Origin: Actinoallomurus iriomotensis
GTDB taxonomy: Bacteria; Actinomycetota; Actinomycetes; Streptosporangiales; Streptosporangiaceae
Assembly (NCBI RefSeq): GCF_030269445.1
Contig: NZ_BSTJ01000001.1
Span: 1,637,898-1,701,897, forward strand
DNA: 64,000 nucleotides
Direction of reading: 5' to 3'
The position numbers and the translations under genes were made by a program. Below, piece by piece: positions 19,176 to 30,200 of this stretch. The number at the start of each line of letters is the position of its first letter. Position 1 is the first letter of the stretch. The notes under the pieces are model-generated. The model saw only the letters and a list, made by a program, of their open reading frames with translations. It searched no databases and was not told the origin of the DNA.

Positions 19176-20387
19176 GTGGCGGCAGAGATCGACCAACGGA
19201 CCCGGCGAGGCCGTCGCGCGGCGTACGCCGCCTTCGGAGTGCAGGGCCTGTCGTTCGCCGCGCTGGTGACCCGGATCCCGGAGATCCAGAAGGCCCACCG
19301 CCTCAGTGACGCCACGCTCGCCCTGGTCCTGCTGGCCGTGCCCGTCGTCGCCGGCGTCGGCAGTGTCCTGGCCGGCGCGCTGATGCCGAGGTACGGCAGC
19401 GGCCCGGTGCTGCGGATCTCCCAGCCGCTCGTCCTGCTGTCGATCCTCGCGATCGGCGTGGCCCCCGGCGATCCGGCCCTGTACGCGGCCACCGCGCTGT
19501 TCGGCCTGTTCGTCGGCGCCGTGGACGCGTCCATGAACGCCCAGGCGGTCACCGCCGAGACGCGGTACGGCAAGAGCCTGCTGACCGGGTTCCACGCGAT
19601 CTGGAGCGCGGCCGGCATCGTCGCGGGGCTGTGGATCGCGCTCGCCAACCGAGTCGGCCTGGGGCTCGGCACCGGGTTCGCCATCCCGGCGGCGCTCGGG
19701 CTCGCGGTCGCCCTCGGCAGCGGCCATCGGCTCTATCCGCGGGCGATGGAGTCCACCGGGCCCAGCGGCGACCAGCTGCGGGCCGCCGCCAAGCGGGTCC
19801 CGTGGCGACCGATCGTCGTCATCGGGATAGCCGTGACCTGCATGTACATCGCCGACTCGGCCACGTCGAGCTACAGCGCCAAGTATCTGAAGGACGACCT
19901 GCACGCCGCGGGCGCGGTCGCTCCGCTGGCGTACGTCGCGTACCAGGTCTGCATGATGCTGAGCCGGGCCGGCGCCGACTTCGTCGTACGGGCGTACGGG
20001 GCGGCGCGGGTCGTCGCGGTGGGGGCACTGGTGGGCGGGCTCGGGCTGCTGGCGGCGGCGCTCGCGCCGGATCCGGCGGTGGCGATCGCCGGGTTCGCGG
20101 TCGCCGGGCTGGGCCTGGCCGTCGTGGTGCCGACGTCGTTCTCGGCGGCCGGACGGCTCGACCCCACCGGCCTGGGCATCGCCGTCGCACGGGTGAACGT
20201 CTTCAACTACGCCGGCTTCGTGCTGGGCGCGGTCATCGCGGGCGCGGTCGCGTCGAACCTGTGGATCGCCTACGTGGTCGGCGCCGCGCTCACCCTCGTG
20301 ATCCTCGGGACCGCCAAGGGCTTCGAGCCGGCGCCGCTGCCCGGCGCCGACCCGCGAACCCCGGTCGCCGAGCGTCCCGTCGCCTGA
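19176..20387 (+). CDS. MFS transporter
   Basis: 403 residues, 12 predicted helices, GTG start at 19176 with GGAGGG upstream. It carries the MFS loop after helix 2 in degenerate form (MPRYGSGPV) and VDASMNAQ in the first half. The overall pattern resembles YbjJ/FucP-like permeases of the sugar or multidrug type. It stands alone between the ABC exporter and a small convergent gene. Confidence 0.88.
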   Translation: MAAEIDQRTRRGRRAAYAAFGVQGLSFAALVTRIPEIQKAHRLSDATLALVLLAVPVVAGVGSVLAGALMPRYGSGPVLRISQPLVLLSILAIGVAPGDPALYAATALFGLFVGAVDASMNAQAVTAETRYGKSLLTGFHAIWSAAGIVAGLWIALANRVGLGLGTGFAIPAALGLAVALGSGHRLYPRAMESTGPSGDQLRAAAKRVPWRPIVVIGIAVTCMYIADSATSSYSAKYLKDDLHAAGAVAPLAYVAYQVCMMLSRAGADFVVRAYGAARVVAVGALVGGLGLLAAALAPDPAVAIAGFAVAGLGLAVVVPTSFSAAGRLDPTGLGIAVARVNVFNYAGFVLGAVIAGAVASNLWIAYVVGAALTLVILGTAKGFEPAPLPGADPRTPVAERPVA

Positions 20388-20420
20388 CGGAGACGGGACC
20401 CGCGACGTAGCTGGGCGGGC

Positions 20421-20666
20421 TCAGCGCCGCGAGCCCTCTTCCTGCTCGATCCGTTTCATGGCCGTCTCGCCGGCGCGTTCGGCCTCTTCCGGCGACATGT
20501 CGGCGAGGGCGATGCGCAGGGCGACCTCGGCCGCGTCCGCCGCCGCTCTCGCGGTGATCGTGTGAGTGTGGGCGCGCTCGATCTCACCGAGACCGATGCA
20601 GTCGAAGGCGACCTGCGTATCGTGGGCCGCCAGTTCCAGTTGGCGGGCTGCTTCGTCCAGGCTCAT
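20421..20666 (-). CDS. small helical protein, unknown function
   Basis: 81 residues from the ATG at 20666, placed by GGAGG with 6-base spacing (the GTG immediately before it is the alternative). It is Ala/Glu-rich and predicted all-helical, with no membrane segment, cysteine cluster or known motif. It ends with KRIEQEEGSRR. It sits convergent to the MFS gene and downstream of a kinase gene. I do not recognise the family. Confidence 0.65.
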   Translation of the reverse strand: MSLDEAARQLELAAHDTQVAFDCIGLGEIERAHTHTITARAAADAAEVALRIALADMSPEEAERAGETAMKRIEQEEGSRR

Positions 20667-20810
20667 CACATTCCTCCATCGTCGTCGCGGTATTACCCAC
20701 CATCACCGGCCCCACACACGTCTCCCGGTATCGCGGGTCACCCACCCTCAGCGATACGGCGAGCGTAGTCGACGCACTACTCTCCGCCAGAGCGAAGGGC
20801 GCGAAAGACA

Positions 20811-22238
20811 CTAGGAGGCCGCGCCGTACAGGCCCGCGAACCAGGCGATCGGGCCGTCACCGGCGTCGGCGCCGGGGCGTACGCGGACGCGGATCCGGGC
20901 CGGATCGGTGCCCGGCGGCAGCCGCAGGGGCCGGGAGGCCGGCGGGCTGCCGCCCACGGCGGCGCACGTGCCGTGCACGAGCGACCCGGCGTCCCCGAGC
21001 ACGTACGCGGTGAAGGTCAGCAGGCGCGGACCCGACGGGCAGGTCACGACGACCGACACCCGCGCGGCGCTGTGGCCGGCGCCGAGCCGCAGCGTCAGCC
21101 CGGAGGTGTCCGGCCAGGTCGCACCGCCCCGGGCGAGGCGTACCGCCGGCGGCCCGCCCGTCTCGCCACCGATCGTCGCCGGAAGCGGGCCGACCTCCGG
21201 GTCCCGCGACCGTGGGGTGGCCGAGCCGGCCGTGGCCGAGGGGGGCTGCGACGTCGGCCGCCCGGAGTATCGAGCGGGTGTGCCCTTCACCCCCGCGAGG
21301 ACGCCCGCGCCGATCGCCAGGGCCAGCACGCCGACGGTCACCACGGGCACGACCCCGCCGCGCTCGGTGAGCCGTCGCCGGCGTCGCTGCGGCCGGGGAG
21401 CCGGTGCGGGCGGCGTGGCGGCGGCCGCGAGCAGTTCGCCCGCCCGCGCGGCGGTCAGGCGCCGGGCCGGGTCCTTGGTCAGCAGGCCTCCGAGGACGGA
21501 CCGGAGCGGCCCCGCGCGCATCGGGGGGTCGGGCTCGCTGGTGACGAGGGCGCTCAGCGTCGCCATCGCGGTCTCGTAGTCGTACGGCGGGCGGCCCTCC
21601 ACCGCGGCGTAGAGCGTCGCGCCGAGCGACCACAGGTCCGACGCCGGAGTCGCGGGCTCGCCGCGCGCCACCTCGGGCGCGACGTACGCCGGGGAGCCCA
21701 TGAACGTGCCGGTCTGGGTCAGCGTGGTGGCGCCGTCGTAGGTCGCGATGCCGAAGTCGGTGAGCACGACCCGCCCGGAGGTCTCCAGCAGGACGTTGCT
21801 CGGCTTCACGTCGCGGTGGACGATGCCGGCGTCGTGCGCGGCGCGAAGTGCGGACAGCAGTTGCACGCCGATCTCCGCGACGCGGCGCGGGGAGATGGGA
21901 CCGTCGTCGACGAAGACGTCCTCCAGCGAACGCGCCGCGACGTACTCCATGACCAGCCAGGGGCGGGAGTCCTCGACCACCATGTCGTAGATGGCGATCA
22001 GCCCGGGATGGCGCAGGCGGCCGGCGGCGAGCGCCTCACGGTCGGTGCGCCGCAGGAGGTTCACCCGCTCGCGGTGGCCGAGGCTGGGCGGCAGGTGCAC
22101 CTCCTTGACCGCGACCTCGCGATCCTCCACCTCGTCGTGGGCCCACCAGACCGTTCCCATGCCGCCCCGGCCGATCTGGTCGATGAGCCGGTAGCGGCCG
22201 GAGAGCAAGCGATCCCGCGACTCGGCCACGAAGCGCAA
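20811..22238 (-). CDS. transmembrane Ser/Thr protein kinase (PknB-like) with extracytoplasmic domain
   Basis: 475 residues. Glycine loop GRGGMGTVWWA from residue 23, catalytic Lys45 (VAVK), HRDVKPSN at 141-148 and DFG at 161-163; all catalytic residues are intact. A juxtamembrane basic stretch (QRRRRR) leads to a membrane helix at 296-317, then an external domain of about 150 residues with two cysteines in VVTCPSG and HGTCAAV and no PASTA repeats. It is divergent from a second kinase at 22349 with a 110-bp gap. Confidence 0.95.
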   Translation of the reverse strand: MRFVAESRDRLLSGRYRLIDQIGRGGMGTVWWAHDEVEDREVAVKEVHLPPSLGHRERVNLLRRTDREALAAGRLRHPGLIAIYDMVVEDSRPWLVMEYVAARSLEDVFVDDGPISPRRVAEIGVQLLSALRAAHDAGIVHRDVKPSNVLLETSGRVVLTDFGIATYDGATTLTQTGTFMGSPAYVAPEVARGEPATPASDLWSLGATLYAAVEGRPPYDYETAMATLSALVTSEPDPPMRAGPLRSVLGGLLTKDPARRLTAARAGELLAAAATPPAPAPRPQRRRRRLTERGGVVPVVTVGVLALAIGAGVLAGVKGTPARYSGRPTSQPPSATAGSATPRSRDPEVGPLPATIGGETGGPPAVRLARGGATWPDTSGLTLRLGAGHSAARVSVVVTCPSGPRLLTFTAYVLGDAGSLVHGTCAAVGGSPPASRPLRLPPGTDPARIRVRVRPGADAGDGPIAWFAGLYGAAS

Positions 22239-22348
22239 GATACCTGGGAGACGTTAACTCCGGTATCCAGATCTTTGCCGTTCACTTGCACGGAACCCGG
22301 CCGAAATGCAGGATCGAGATCACCCGGTTCCCACGGAGGGCTTGGCGC

Positions 22349-23641
22349 ATGCGGACACCTACGGCCTCGGCGGACGAGAGCCTGCCTGCGGGTGTACGGC
22401 AGCTGACGTCTGAGGACCCGGCTCAGATCGGCGGATACCCGCTGCTCGGACGCCTGGGTCACGGCGGGATGGGCGTCGTCTACCTGGGTCGCGGCCCCGA
22501 CGGCGCTCTCGTCGCGGTCAAGACCGCCCACGGTGAGACGGCCGGCGACGAGGACTTAACACGCCGCTACGAGGCGGAGGCCGCGTGCCTGCGCCGGGCG
22601 CCCGCCGTGTACGTCGCGCGTCTCGTGGCCGACGGCAGCGGCCACCGGCCTCCCTACGTCGTCACCGAGTACGTCGAGGGACCGTCGCTGGCGCAGGCCG
22701 TCAAGGCCGACGGGCCGCTGGCCGGCGCGGCGCTGCGGGCGCTGGCGGTCGGCGTGGCGCGCGCGCTCGCCGCCGTCCACCATGCCGGGCTGATCCACCG
22801 TGACGTGAAACCGGCCAACATCATCTTGAGCGCCACCGGGCCGCGTCTGATCGACTTCGGCATCGCGCGGCCGGTCGGCGACGCGGGCGGCCCGACCGGG
22901 CCGGGCATGGTGGTGGGCAGCCCGGGATGGATCCCGCCCGAGCGTCTTGAATGCCTCCCGGCCACACCCGCCTCCGACGTCTTCGGCTGGGGATGCGTCA
23001 TCGGGTTCGCCGCCACCGGCCGCAACCCGTTCGGCCGGGGTGACCCGGATGCCCTCGCGGAGCGGACCATGTTCGACGCGCCGGACCTCGACGGGCTGGA
23101 CGACTCGCTGCGCGGACCGGTGAGCCAGGCCCTCAGCAAGTCCCCGGCCGGGCGTCCCGCCGCCGCCGAGCTGCAGGTGTGGCTCGACTGGGCCGGCGCG
23201 ACGCGCGAGCCGGTACGCGAGGTGCCCGCCCGCAGGACGGCCCCCGAGCCGGACCTGCCGCACACCGGTGATCGAGAACCCTTCCCGGCCGGCGGCCGGT
23301 CCGGCACCAGGGACCTGCCCCGGCCGAGGCGCCCCTCGGCGTCCGCGCCGGTCGCGGTGGCCGCCACGGCGACGGCGGCGGCACTCGTCGCCGCGCTCGT
23401 GACGACCGCCGCCGACCACGGCGGGCACCTGCCGGAGACGCCGCACGGCGGCACGCCCACGGCGGTGCCGTCGAACGCCGCCGTCACCCACCGCGTGGTC
23501 GTTCCGCACCGGCGAACGCACCGCCCGGCGGCGCGGAGCTCCTCCGCCCGGCCATCCCCGGCGGACGGCCCGGCGCAGAGCGTCAAACCGGGCAAGGGGA
23601 AGGGCAGGGCCAAGGGGAAGGGCAGGGGCCCCGGCGGCTGA
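22349..23641 (+). CDS. transmembrane Ser/Thr protein kinase with Lys/Gly-rich C-terminal tail
   Basis: 430 residues. The ATG at 22349 is preceded by CGGAGGG at ideal spacing. Glycine loop LGHGGMGVV from residue 36, Lys58 (VAVK), HRDVKPAN at 150-157, DFG at 169-171 and a PPERL APE-type motif show an active kinase. A single membrane helix follows at about 330-352. The external part is only ~75 residues, basic, and ends KGKGRAKGKGRGPGG, a tail suited to binding acidic wall polymers or polyphosphate. Divergent from the kinase at 20811. Confidence 0.93.
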   Translation: MRTPTASADESLPAGVRQLTSEDPAQIGGYPLLGRLGHGGMGVVYLGRGPDGALVAVKTAHGETAGDEDLTRRYEAEAACLRRAPAVYVARLVADGSGHRPPYVVTEYVEGPSLAQAVKADGPLAGAALRALAVGVARALAAVHHAGLIHRDVKPANIILSATGPRLIDFGIARPVGDAGGPTGPGMVVGSPGWIPPERLECLPATPASDVFGWGCVIGFAATGRNPFGRGDPDALAERTMFDAPDLDGLDDSLRGPVSQALSKSPAGRPAAAELQVWLDWAGATREPVREVPARRTAPEPDLPHTGDREPFPAGGRSGTRDLPRPRRPSASAPVAVAATATAAALVAALVTTAADHGGHLPETPHGGTPTAVPSNAAVTHRVVVPHRRTHRPAARSSSARPSPADGPAQSVKPGKGKGRAKGKGRGPGG

Positions 23642-23654
23642 GCGGCCGCCGGGG
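23629..23654. terminator. 10-bp stem terminator overlapping the kinase stop codon
   Basis: CCCCGGCGGC - TGAGCG - GCCGCCGGGG. The loop contains the TGA of the kinase gene, so the stem starts inside its last codons. It lies 8 bp from the convergent fumarase stop and can act on both strands. Confidence 0.75.
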
Positions 23655-23661
23655 CACCGCG

Positions 23662-25302
<1,641 letters not shown>

Positions 25303-25432
25303 CGGTGTCCTCACAGGCGGCACGGTGTTGGTGAGGCTTACCAGGGTAGAGCGGCCCGTCGACGGGGTGGACACCAGCTCGACAACCGTCTTGGTTCCGT
25401 CAAACAGGGGTATGTCCGGCTTTGGGGGAATC

Positions 25433-25594
25433 ATGGTTCTGATGTCACACGCCGTGATCAGCGGCCTTTTCCGCAACGAAGCGGCGATCTTCGGGGTGCT
25501 GATCGTCGTGGGCCTGATCCTGGTGACCCTCTTCGTCGTGGGCTGGATCGTGATCGTCCGCCGGGGCGGCAACCGCGAGTGGCCGTTCCGCTGA
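25433..25594 (+). CDS. 53-residue single-helix membrane protein
   Basis: ATG at 25433 with GGGGGA upstream. It is [17 protein letters not shown] followed by a strong hydrophobic helix (about residues 18-42) and a basic tail ([13 protein letters not shown]), giving an N-out or N-in single-pass topology. It is divergent from the class I fumarase. Nearly the whole gene is antisense to the 3' end of the EamA gene, so one of the two overlapping readings could be spurious here. No family is recognised. Confidence 0.5.
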   Translation: MVLMSHAVISGLFRNEAAIFGVLIVVGLILVTLFVVGWIVIVRRGGNREWPFR

Positions 25595-26455
25595 TCTCCT
25601 GAGACCCACGATCACGCCGAGGCCGACGAGGAGGGCGCCGCCGAGTTCGGCCATGCCCGGAGACCGGAGCCCGAGCACCACCGTGGTCGCCACCGCGCTG
25701 ACCGGGATCAGGCCGGCGAACAGCCCCGCCCGGTCGGCGCCGATCCGGCCCAGCGCGTCGTACCAGACGATGAACGCGCCGGCCGTGACGACGAGCGAGA
25801 GGTACCCGAGGCCGGCGACCTCGCCCCGGGTCGGCACCCGCAGCACCGACGTGCCGTCCACGGCCAGCCCGGCGGCCAGCAGCATCGGCACCGCGGCGGC
25901 CGCCGAGTAGGCCGAGACCCGTACCGCGCCGAGCCGGGGCAGCAGCGGCAGGGCCAGCAGCGAGAAGCACACCTCCCCGGCCAGCGCCCCCAGCGCCAGC
26001 AGGAGCCCCGGCAGGCTGCCGCCGCCCAGGCCGTTGGCCAGGGCCGCCCCGGCGGTCACCACCGCCGCCGCGGCGACGATGCGCGCGGCCGGCCGCCGCC
26101 CCTCCATCAGCGGCGCCGCCACGGCGAGCACGACCGGGACCGAGCCGACCACCGTCCCGATCGTCGCGGGGCTCGTGTAGTGGGTGCCCTCGACGATGCA
26201 GACGTTGAACCCGGCGAGGCCCGTGGCGGCCAGCGCCGCGAGCAGCGGCCACTCCCAGCGGGCGGACGGGCCCGGCCGCGGGCCGCGCAGCCGCGCCACG
26301 CCCAGCAGGATGACGGCCGCCACCGCGTAGCGCACGGCCTGCCCGCCGTAGACCGGATAGCGGGAGACGGTGGCGGAGACGGCGGTGAGCGTGCCGACGG
26401 TGGTCATGGCGACGGCGGCCTGGACGATGCCCCGGATGTTGGTGTTCTGCCCCAT
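25445..26455 (-). CDS. EamA/DMT-family transporter
   Basis: 336 residues from the ATG at 26455. Ten predicted helices in two EamA repeats ([17 protein letters not shown]; later [20 protein letters not shown]). After the last helix the frame continues for ~50 residues rich in Asp, His and Glu before a stop; this tail is the antisense of the small membrane protein at 25433, and its composition is what reading opposite a hydrophobic helix produces. The true protein may end earlier if there is a frameshift near 25600. It is divergent from a MocR regulator that probably controls it. Confidence 0.85.
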   Translation of the reverse strand: MGQNTNIRGIVQAAVAMTTVGTLTAVSATVSRYPVYGGQAVRYAVAAVILLGVARLRGPRPGPSARWEWPLLAALAATGLAGFNVCIVEGTHYTSPATIGTVVGSVPVVLAVAAPLMEGRRPAARIVAAAAVVTAGAALANGLGGGSLPGLLLALGALAGEVCFSLLALPLLPRLGAVRVSAYSAAAAVPMLLAAGLAVDGTSVLRVPTRGEVAGLGYLSLVVTAGAFIVWYDALGRIGADRAGLFAGLIPVSAVATTVVLGLRSPGMAELGGALLVGLGVIVGLRRSAERPLAVAAPADDHDPAHDEEGHQDQAHDDQHPEDRRFVAEKAADHGV

Positions 26456-26476
26456 GCGCTGAGACGCTAGGGGTCT

Positions 26477-26524
26477 AATGGTTCCCTCACGAGGACCAAT
26501 CCGCGCCACGTTTCGAGGACCATT
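26477..26524. promoter_or_regulatory. MocR-type operator boxes in the EamA/MocR gap
   Basis: A direct repeat GAGGACCAAT (26491-26500) and GAGGACCATT (26515-26524), 24 bp apart, plus an inverted related box AATGGTTCC (26477-26485). Direct repeats with an extra inverted copy are typical of MocR/PdxR-class operators. Their position supports starting the MocR protein at 26523 rather than 26478. Confidence 0.55.
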
Positions 26525-27977
26525 GGACCTGCATCTCACTCTGGACCGGTCGGCGGGACGGCTCGCGGCCCAGCTCGCCGACGGCCTGCGCGCGGCGGTG
26601 CGCGACGAACGCCTGCGCCCCGGCGCGCGCCTGCCCTCGACCCGCGACCTGGCCGCCGACCTGGACGTCTCGCGCGGCGTCGTGGTGACCGCGTACGAAC
26701 AGCTCGTCGCGGAGGGCTTCGTGGTGTCCCGGCAGGGCGACGGCACCCGGGTCGCGCCGGCGCCGGCCGTACGCCCGGCGCCGGAGGCGCGCAGCGAGGC
26801 GCACCGGCGCGCGCTACGGCTCGCCGCCGGCACCGAGGCGGGCCCGGCCGACCCGCCCGGCATCGCCTACGACCTGCGGCCGGGCAAGCCGGACCTGGCC
26901 GCGTTCCCCCGCGACCGCTGGGCGGCGACGCTGCGGGACGTCCTGCGCGAACTGCCGCACGCCGCGCTGAACTACCCCGATCCGGCGGGCGTGCCGGAGC
27001 TGCGGGCCGAGCTGGCCGCGCACCTGGCACGGGTGCGCGCCGCCGTGGCCGACCCGGCGGCGCTCGTCGTGACCGCGGGCGTGGCCCAGATGCTGGCGAT
27101 CGTCCCGCGCGTGCTGATCGAGGAGGGACACCGGCTGCTCGCGGTGGAGGACCCGCTGGGCCACCACCAGATCCCGATGATCCGCGCCACCGGCGTCGAG
27201 CTGGCCGGGGTACCCGTGGACGAGGAGGGCATCGACGTCGACGCGCTGGCCCGTACGGGGGCGCGGGCGGTGCTGGTCACGCCGGCCCACCAGTTCCCCA
27301 CCGGGGTCGTGCTCTCCCCCCGGCGCCGCGCCGCGCTGATCGACTGGGCGCGCGACGTCGACGCGCTGGTCATCGAGGACGACTACGACGGGGAGTTCCG
27401 CTACGACCGCGACCCCGTCGGCTGCCTGCAGGGGCTCGCGCCGGAGCGGGTGCTGCTGGCCGGTTCGGTGAGCAAGGCGCTGTCGCCCGCTCTCCGCATC
27501 GGCTGGGCGGTGGCGCCCCCGTGGCTGGCGGTACGCCTGCGGGCGGCACGCGCCCTGTACGACCTCGGTTCGCCAGTGCTCGACCAGCACGTCCTCGCAC
27601 GCCTGATCGCCGGCGGGGAGTACTCCCGGCACCTGCGGCTGATGCGCCGGACGTACCGGGACCGGCGGGACGCCTTCGTGGCGGCGCTGGCCGAACGCCT
27701 GCCGGAGGTGCGGGTGCACGGCGTCTCCGCCGGCCTGCACGCGTACGCCGAGCTCCCCGGAGACTGCGACGAGGCCGCCGTGGTCGCCGGGGCGGCCGCG
27801 CTGGGCGTGGCGGTGGAGGGCGTCGCGCCGATGCACGTGGGGCGGCCCGGCCCGCCCGCGATCGTGGTCGGCTACGCCCGCCTGGCCGAGCACCGCCTCG
27901 CCGAAGCGGTCGGCCTCCTCGCGAGAGCGGTGGCCGCCGCCCGGCCCGGCCGGCGGGACGATCTCCGCCGCGCATAG
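26523..27977 (+). CDS. MocR-family regulator (GntR helix-turn-helix fused to aminotransferase fold)
   Basis: About 484 residues from the TTG at 26523 (or 499 from the ATG at 26478). N-terminal winged helix: [20 protein letters not shown], then [19 protein letters not shown]. The C-terminal fold type I domain has the PLP lysine in SVSKALSP, the NYPDPAG-x-PELR segment and [10 protein letters not shown]. MocR proteins sense PLP-linked metabolites and regulate adjacent, divergent genes, here the EamA exporter. The start choice rests on the operator boxes and on usual N-termini of the family. Confidence 0.92.
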   Translation: MDLHLTLDRSAGRLAAQLADGLRAAVRDERLRPGARLPSTRDLAADLDVSRGVVVTAYEQLVAEGFVVSRQGDGTRVAPAPAVRPAPEARSEAHRRALRLAAGTEAGPADPPGIAYDLRPGKPDLAAFPRDRWAATLRDVLRELPHAALNYPDPAGVPELRAELAAHLARVRAAVADPAALVVTAGVAQMLAIVPRVLIEEGHRLLAVEDPLGHHQIPMIRATGVELAGVPVDEEGIDVDALARTGARAVLVTPAHQFPTGVVLSPRRRAALIDWARDVDALVIEDDYDGEFRYDRDPVGCLQGLAPERVLLAGSVSKALSPALRIGWAVAPPWLAVRLRAARALYDLGSPVLDQHVLARLIAGGEYSRHLRLMRRTYRDRRDAFVAALAERLPEVRVHGVSAGLHAYAELPGDCDEAAVVAGAAALGVAVEGVAPMHVGRPGPPAIVVGYARLAEHRLAEAVGLLARAVAAARPGRRDDLRRA

Positions 27978-28015
27978 GGTCGATGCTGTCGGCACAACGT
28001 TCCGGGAGGCATCAG

Positions 28016-29416
28016 ATGTCCGAGCAGGAACACCGGGTCGAGCACGACTCCATGGGAGACGTCCGGCTCCCGTCCTGGGCCAAGTGGCGGGCCCAGACGC
28101 AGCGGGCGGTGGAGAACTTCCCCATCTCGGGCCAGCGGCTGGAGCGCGCGCAGATCGCGGCGCTCGCCCGCGTCAAGGCCGCGGCGGCACGGGTCAACGC
28201 CGAGCTCGGCGTGCTCGAACCGGAGATGGCCGACGCCGTCGAGAAGGCCGCGCTCGCCGTCGCCGAGGGCGAGTACGACGAGCACTTCCCGATCGACGTG
28301 TTCCAGACCGGCTCCGGCACGTCGTCGAACATGAACGCCAACGAGGTCATCGCTACGGTCGCCCAGGAACGGCTCGGCCGTCCCGTCCACCCCAACGACC
28401 ACGTCAACGCCTCCCAGTCCTCCAACGACGTCTTCCCCACCTCGATCCACATCGCGGCCGCCGGTCTCGTGGTGCACGAGCTGGTCCCCGCGCTCCGGCA
28501 TCTCACGGACGCGCTGGGGCGCAAGGCCGAGGAGTTCGCCTCCGTCGTCAAGGCGGGCCGCACCCATCTGATGGACGCCACACCGGTCACGCTCGGCCAG
28601 GAGTTCGGCGGGTACGCCGCCCAGGTCGCGTACGGCGTGGAGCGTCTCGAGGCCGCCCTGCCGCGCCTGGCCGAGCTGCCGCTGGGCGGCACCGCGGTCG
28701 GGACGGGCGTCAACACGCCCGCCGGCTTCGCCCAGCGGGTCATCGCCGAGCTGGCGCACGACACAAATCTGCCGCTCACCGAGGCCCGGAACCACTTCGA
28801 GGCGCAGGGCGCGCGCGACGCCCTCGTGGAGACCAGCGGGGTGCTACGGACCATCGCGGCGGGCCTCATCAAGATCGCCAATGACCTGCGCCTGATGAAC
28901 TCCGGTCCGCGCGCCGGCCTGGCCGAGGTCCGCCTGCCCGAGCTCCAGCCGGGCTCCTCGATCATGCCGGGCAAGGTGAACCCGGTCATCCCCGAGGCGG
29001 TGTGCCAGGTCGGAGCACAGGTCATCGGCAACGACGCCGCCATCGCCTACGGCGGCACGGCGGGCACCTTCGAGCTCAACGTCATGATGCCGATGATGGC
29101 CCGCAACCTGCTGGAGTCGCTGCGCCTGCTGACCTCCGTCTCCCGCGTCCTCGCCGACAAGTGCGTCGACGGAATCGAGGCCGACGCCGAACGCGGCCGG
29201 GAGTACGCCGCCTCCTCCACGGCCATCGTCACGCCGCTCACCCGCTACATCGGCTACGAGGAGGCCGCCAAGGTGGCCAAGCGAGCGCTCGCCGAACGCC
29301 GGACGATCCGGGAGGTCGTGCTCGACGCCGGATACGTCGATCGCGGCGACCTGACGCTCGAACAGCTCGACGCCGCACTGGACACCCTCGCGATGACCCG
29401 TCCGAGCGGGTCCTGA
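28016..29416 (+). CDS. fumC: class II fumarate hydratase
   Basis: 466 residues from the ATG at 28016 (GGGAGG upstream). Signature [12 protein letters not shown], plus [25 protein letters not shown] and the catalytic-loop region identify FumC. It catalyses the same TCA reaction as the class I enzyme but is cofactor-free and oxygen-stable. Having both suggests switching with iron or oxygen state. I recall an equivalent fumB-fumC pairing in Streptomyces. Confidence 0.97.
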   Translation: MSEQEHRVEHDSMGDVRLPSWAKWRAQTQRAVENFPISGQRLERAQIAALARVKAAAARVNAELGVLEPEMADAVEKAALAVAEGEYDEHFPIDVFQTGSGTSSNMNANEVIATVAQERLGRPVHPNDHVNASQSSNDVFPTSIHIAAAGLVVHELVPALRHLTDALGRKAEEFASVVKAGRTHLMDATPVTLGQEFGGYAAQVAYGVERLEAALPRLAELPLGGTAVGTGVNTPAGFAQRVIAELAHDTNLPLTEARNHFEAQGARDALVETSGVLRTIAAGLIKIANDLRLMNSGPRAGLAEVRLPELQPGSSIMPGKVNPVIPEAVCQVGAQVIGNDAAIAYGGTAGTFELNVMMPMMARNLLESLRLLTSVSRVLADKCVDGIEADAERGREYAASSTAIVTPLTRYIGYEEAAKVAKRALAERRTIREVVLDAGYVDRGDLTLEQLDAALDTLAMTRPSGS

Positions 29417-29428
29417 GGGCGGCGCGCC

Positions 29429-29884
29429 TCAGTACCAGCCCGCGGCCTCGGCGTGGCCCCAGGCCGCGCACGGGGTGCCGTACCGCCGGGCGATGTAGCC
29501 GAGCCCCCACTTGATCTGCGTCGCCGCGCTGCCGCGCCAGTCGTCGCCGGCGCTGCGCATCTTGGTGGCGGGCAGCGCCTGAGGGATCCCGTACGCCCCG
29601 GACGAGCGGTTGCGCGCCAGGTGGTTCCAGTTGCTCTCGCGCGTCCACAGCCGGTCCAGGCACCGCCACTGCCGGTCCGACCAGCCGCGCGGGGTCATGA
29701 GCGCCACGGCCAGCAGCCGGTTGCGCAACGGCGCGGAGATCTCCAGCGCGTCGACGCGGCCGGAGTCGTGTGCGGAGTCATGGTCGGCGCGGACCTGCGC
29801 CGTCGCCGTACGGCCGGGCGCCCACGGGCCCACCGTGACGGCACAGCCGATGGCCGCGGTGATCCGGATGATGTATCGATGCAC
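29429..29884 (-). CDS. secreted lytic-transglycosylase-like protein, short paralogue
   Basis: 151 residues: a signal peptide (ITAAIGCAVTVGPWAPG region), a short linker, then a compact SLT-like domain with the probable catalytic Glu in TRESNWN, SGAYGIPQAL and a C-terminus TQIKWGLGYIARRYGTPCAAW. The C-terminal half is nearly superimposable on the product of 30201-31253, including the ending GWY. It probably cleaves peptidoglycan glycan strands. It is the last of three same-strand genes. Confidence 0.88.
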   Translation of the reverse strand: MHRYIIRITAAIGCAVTVGPWAPGRTATAQVRADHDSAHDSGRVDALEISAPLRNRLLAVALMTPRGWSDRQWRCLDRLWTRESNWNHLARNRSSGAYGIPQALPATKMRSAGDDWRGSAATQIKWGLGYIARRYGTPCAAWGHAEAAGWY

Positions 29885-29949
29885 AGCCAGGACACTCTCC
29901 GCGGCCCCGGCGGGGCGACACCCGCGCGGGCGGCATCCGTGCCGGGCCG

Positions 29950-30186
29950 TTACCGGTTCTTTGCCGCCGCCGCGCCGTTTCGTTGCTCCTGGCGCGTGGC
30001 GTGGTGACGCCGGTCGCCGGTGTCGGGCTTCTTGTGGTGCCGCGCCGCGACGATCCGCGCGGCGGCCGTGCTCGGCGACGCCGCGCGCGCGGGCGCCGCC
30101 AGGGCGAGCCCCGCCGCGACGCCGAGGCCGGCCAGCGTGGCGACGGCCTTCGGCGCAACGGAACCACGTATGGAGTTGTGAACCAC
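29950..30186 (-). CDS. small secreted His/Arg-rich basic peptide
   Basis: 78 residues from the GTG at 30186, 14 bp downstream of the transglycosylase stop. A signal peptide (VAPKAVATLAGLGVAAGLAL) with a likely AXA cleavage (APARA) releases a ~44-residue basic peptide containing ARHHKKPDTGDRRHHATRQ. No enzymatic motif is present. It lies between two transglycosylase-like genes and could be a wall-binding or modulatory peptide; this is inference from context only. Confidence 0.6.
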   Translation of the reverse strand: MVHNSIRGSVAPKAVATLAGLGVAAGLALAAPARAASPSTAAARIVAARHHKKPDTGDRRHHATRQEQRNGAAAAKNR

Positions 30187-30200
30187 TGTGTGCCCGACCC

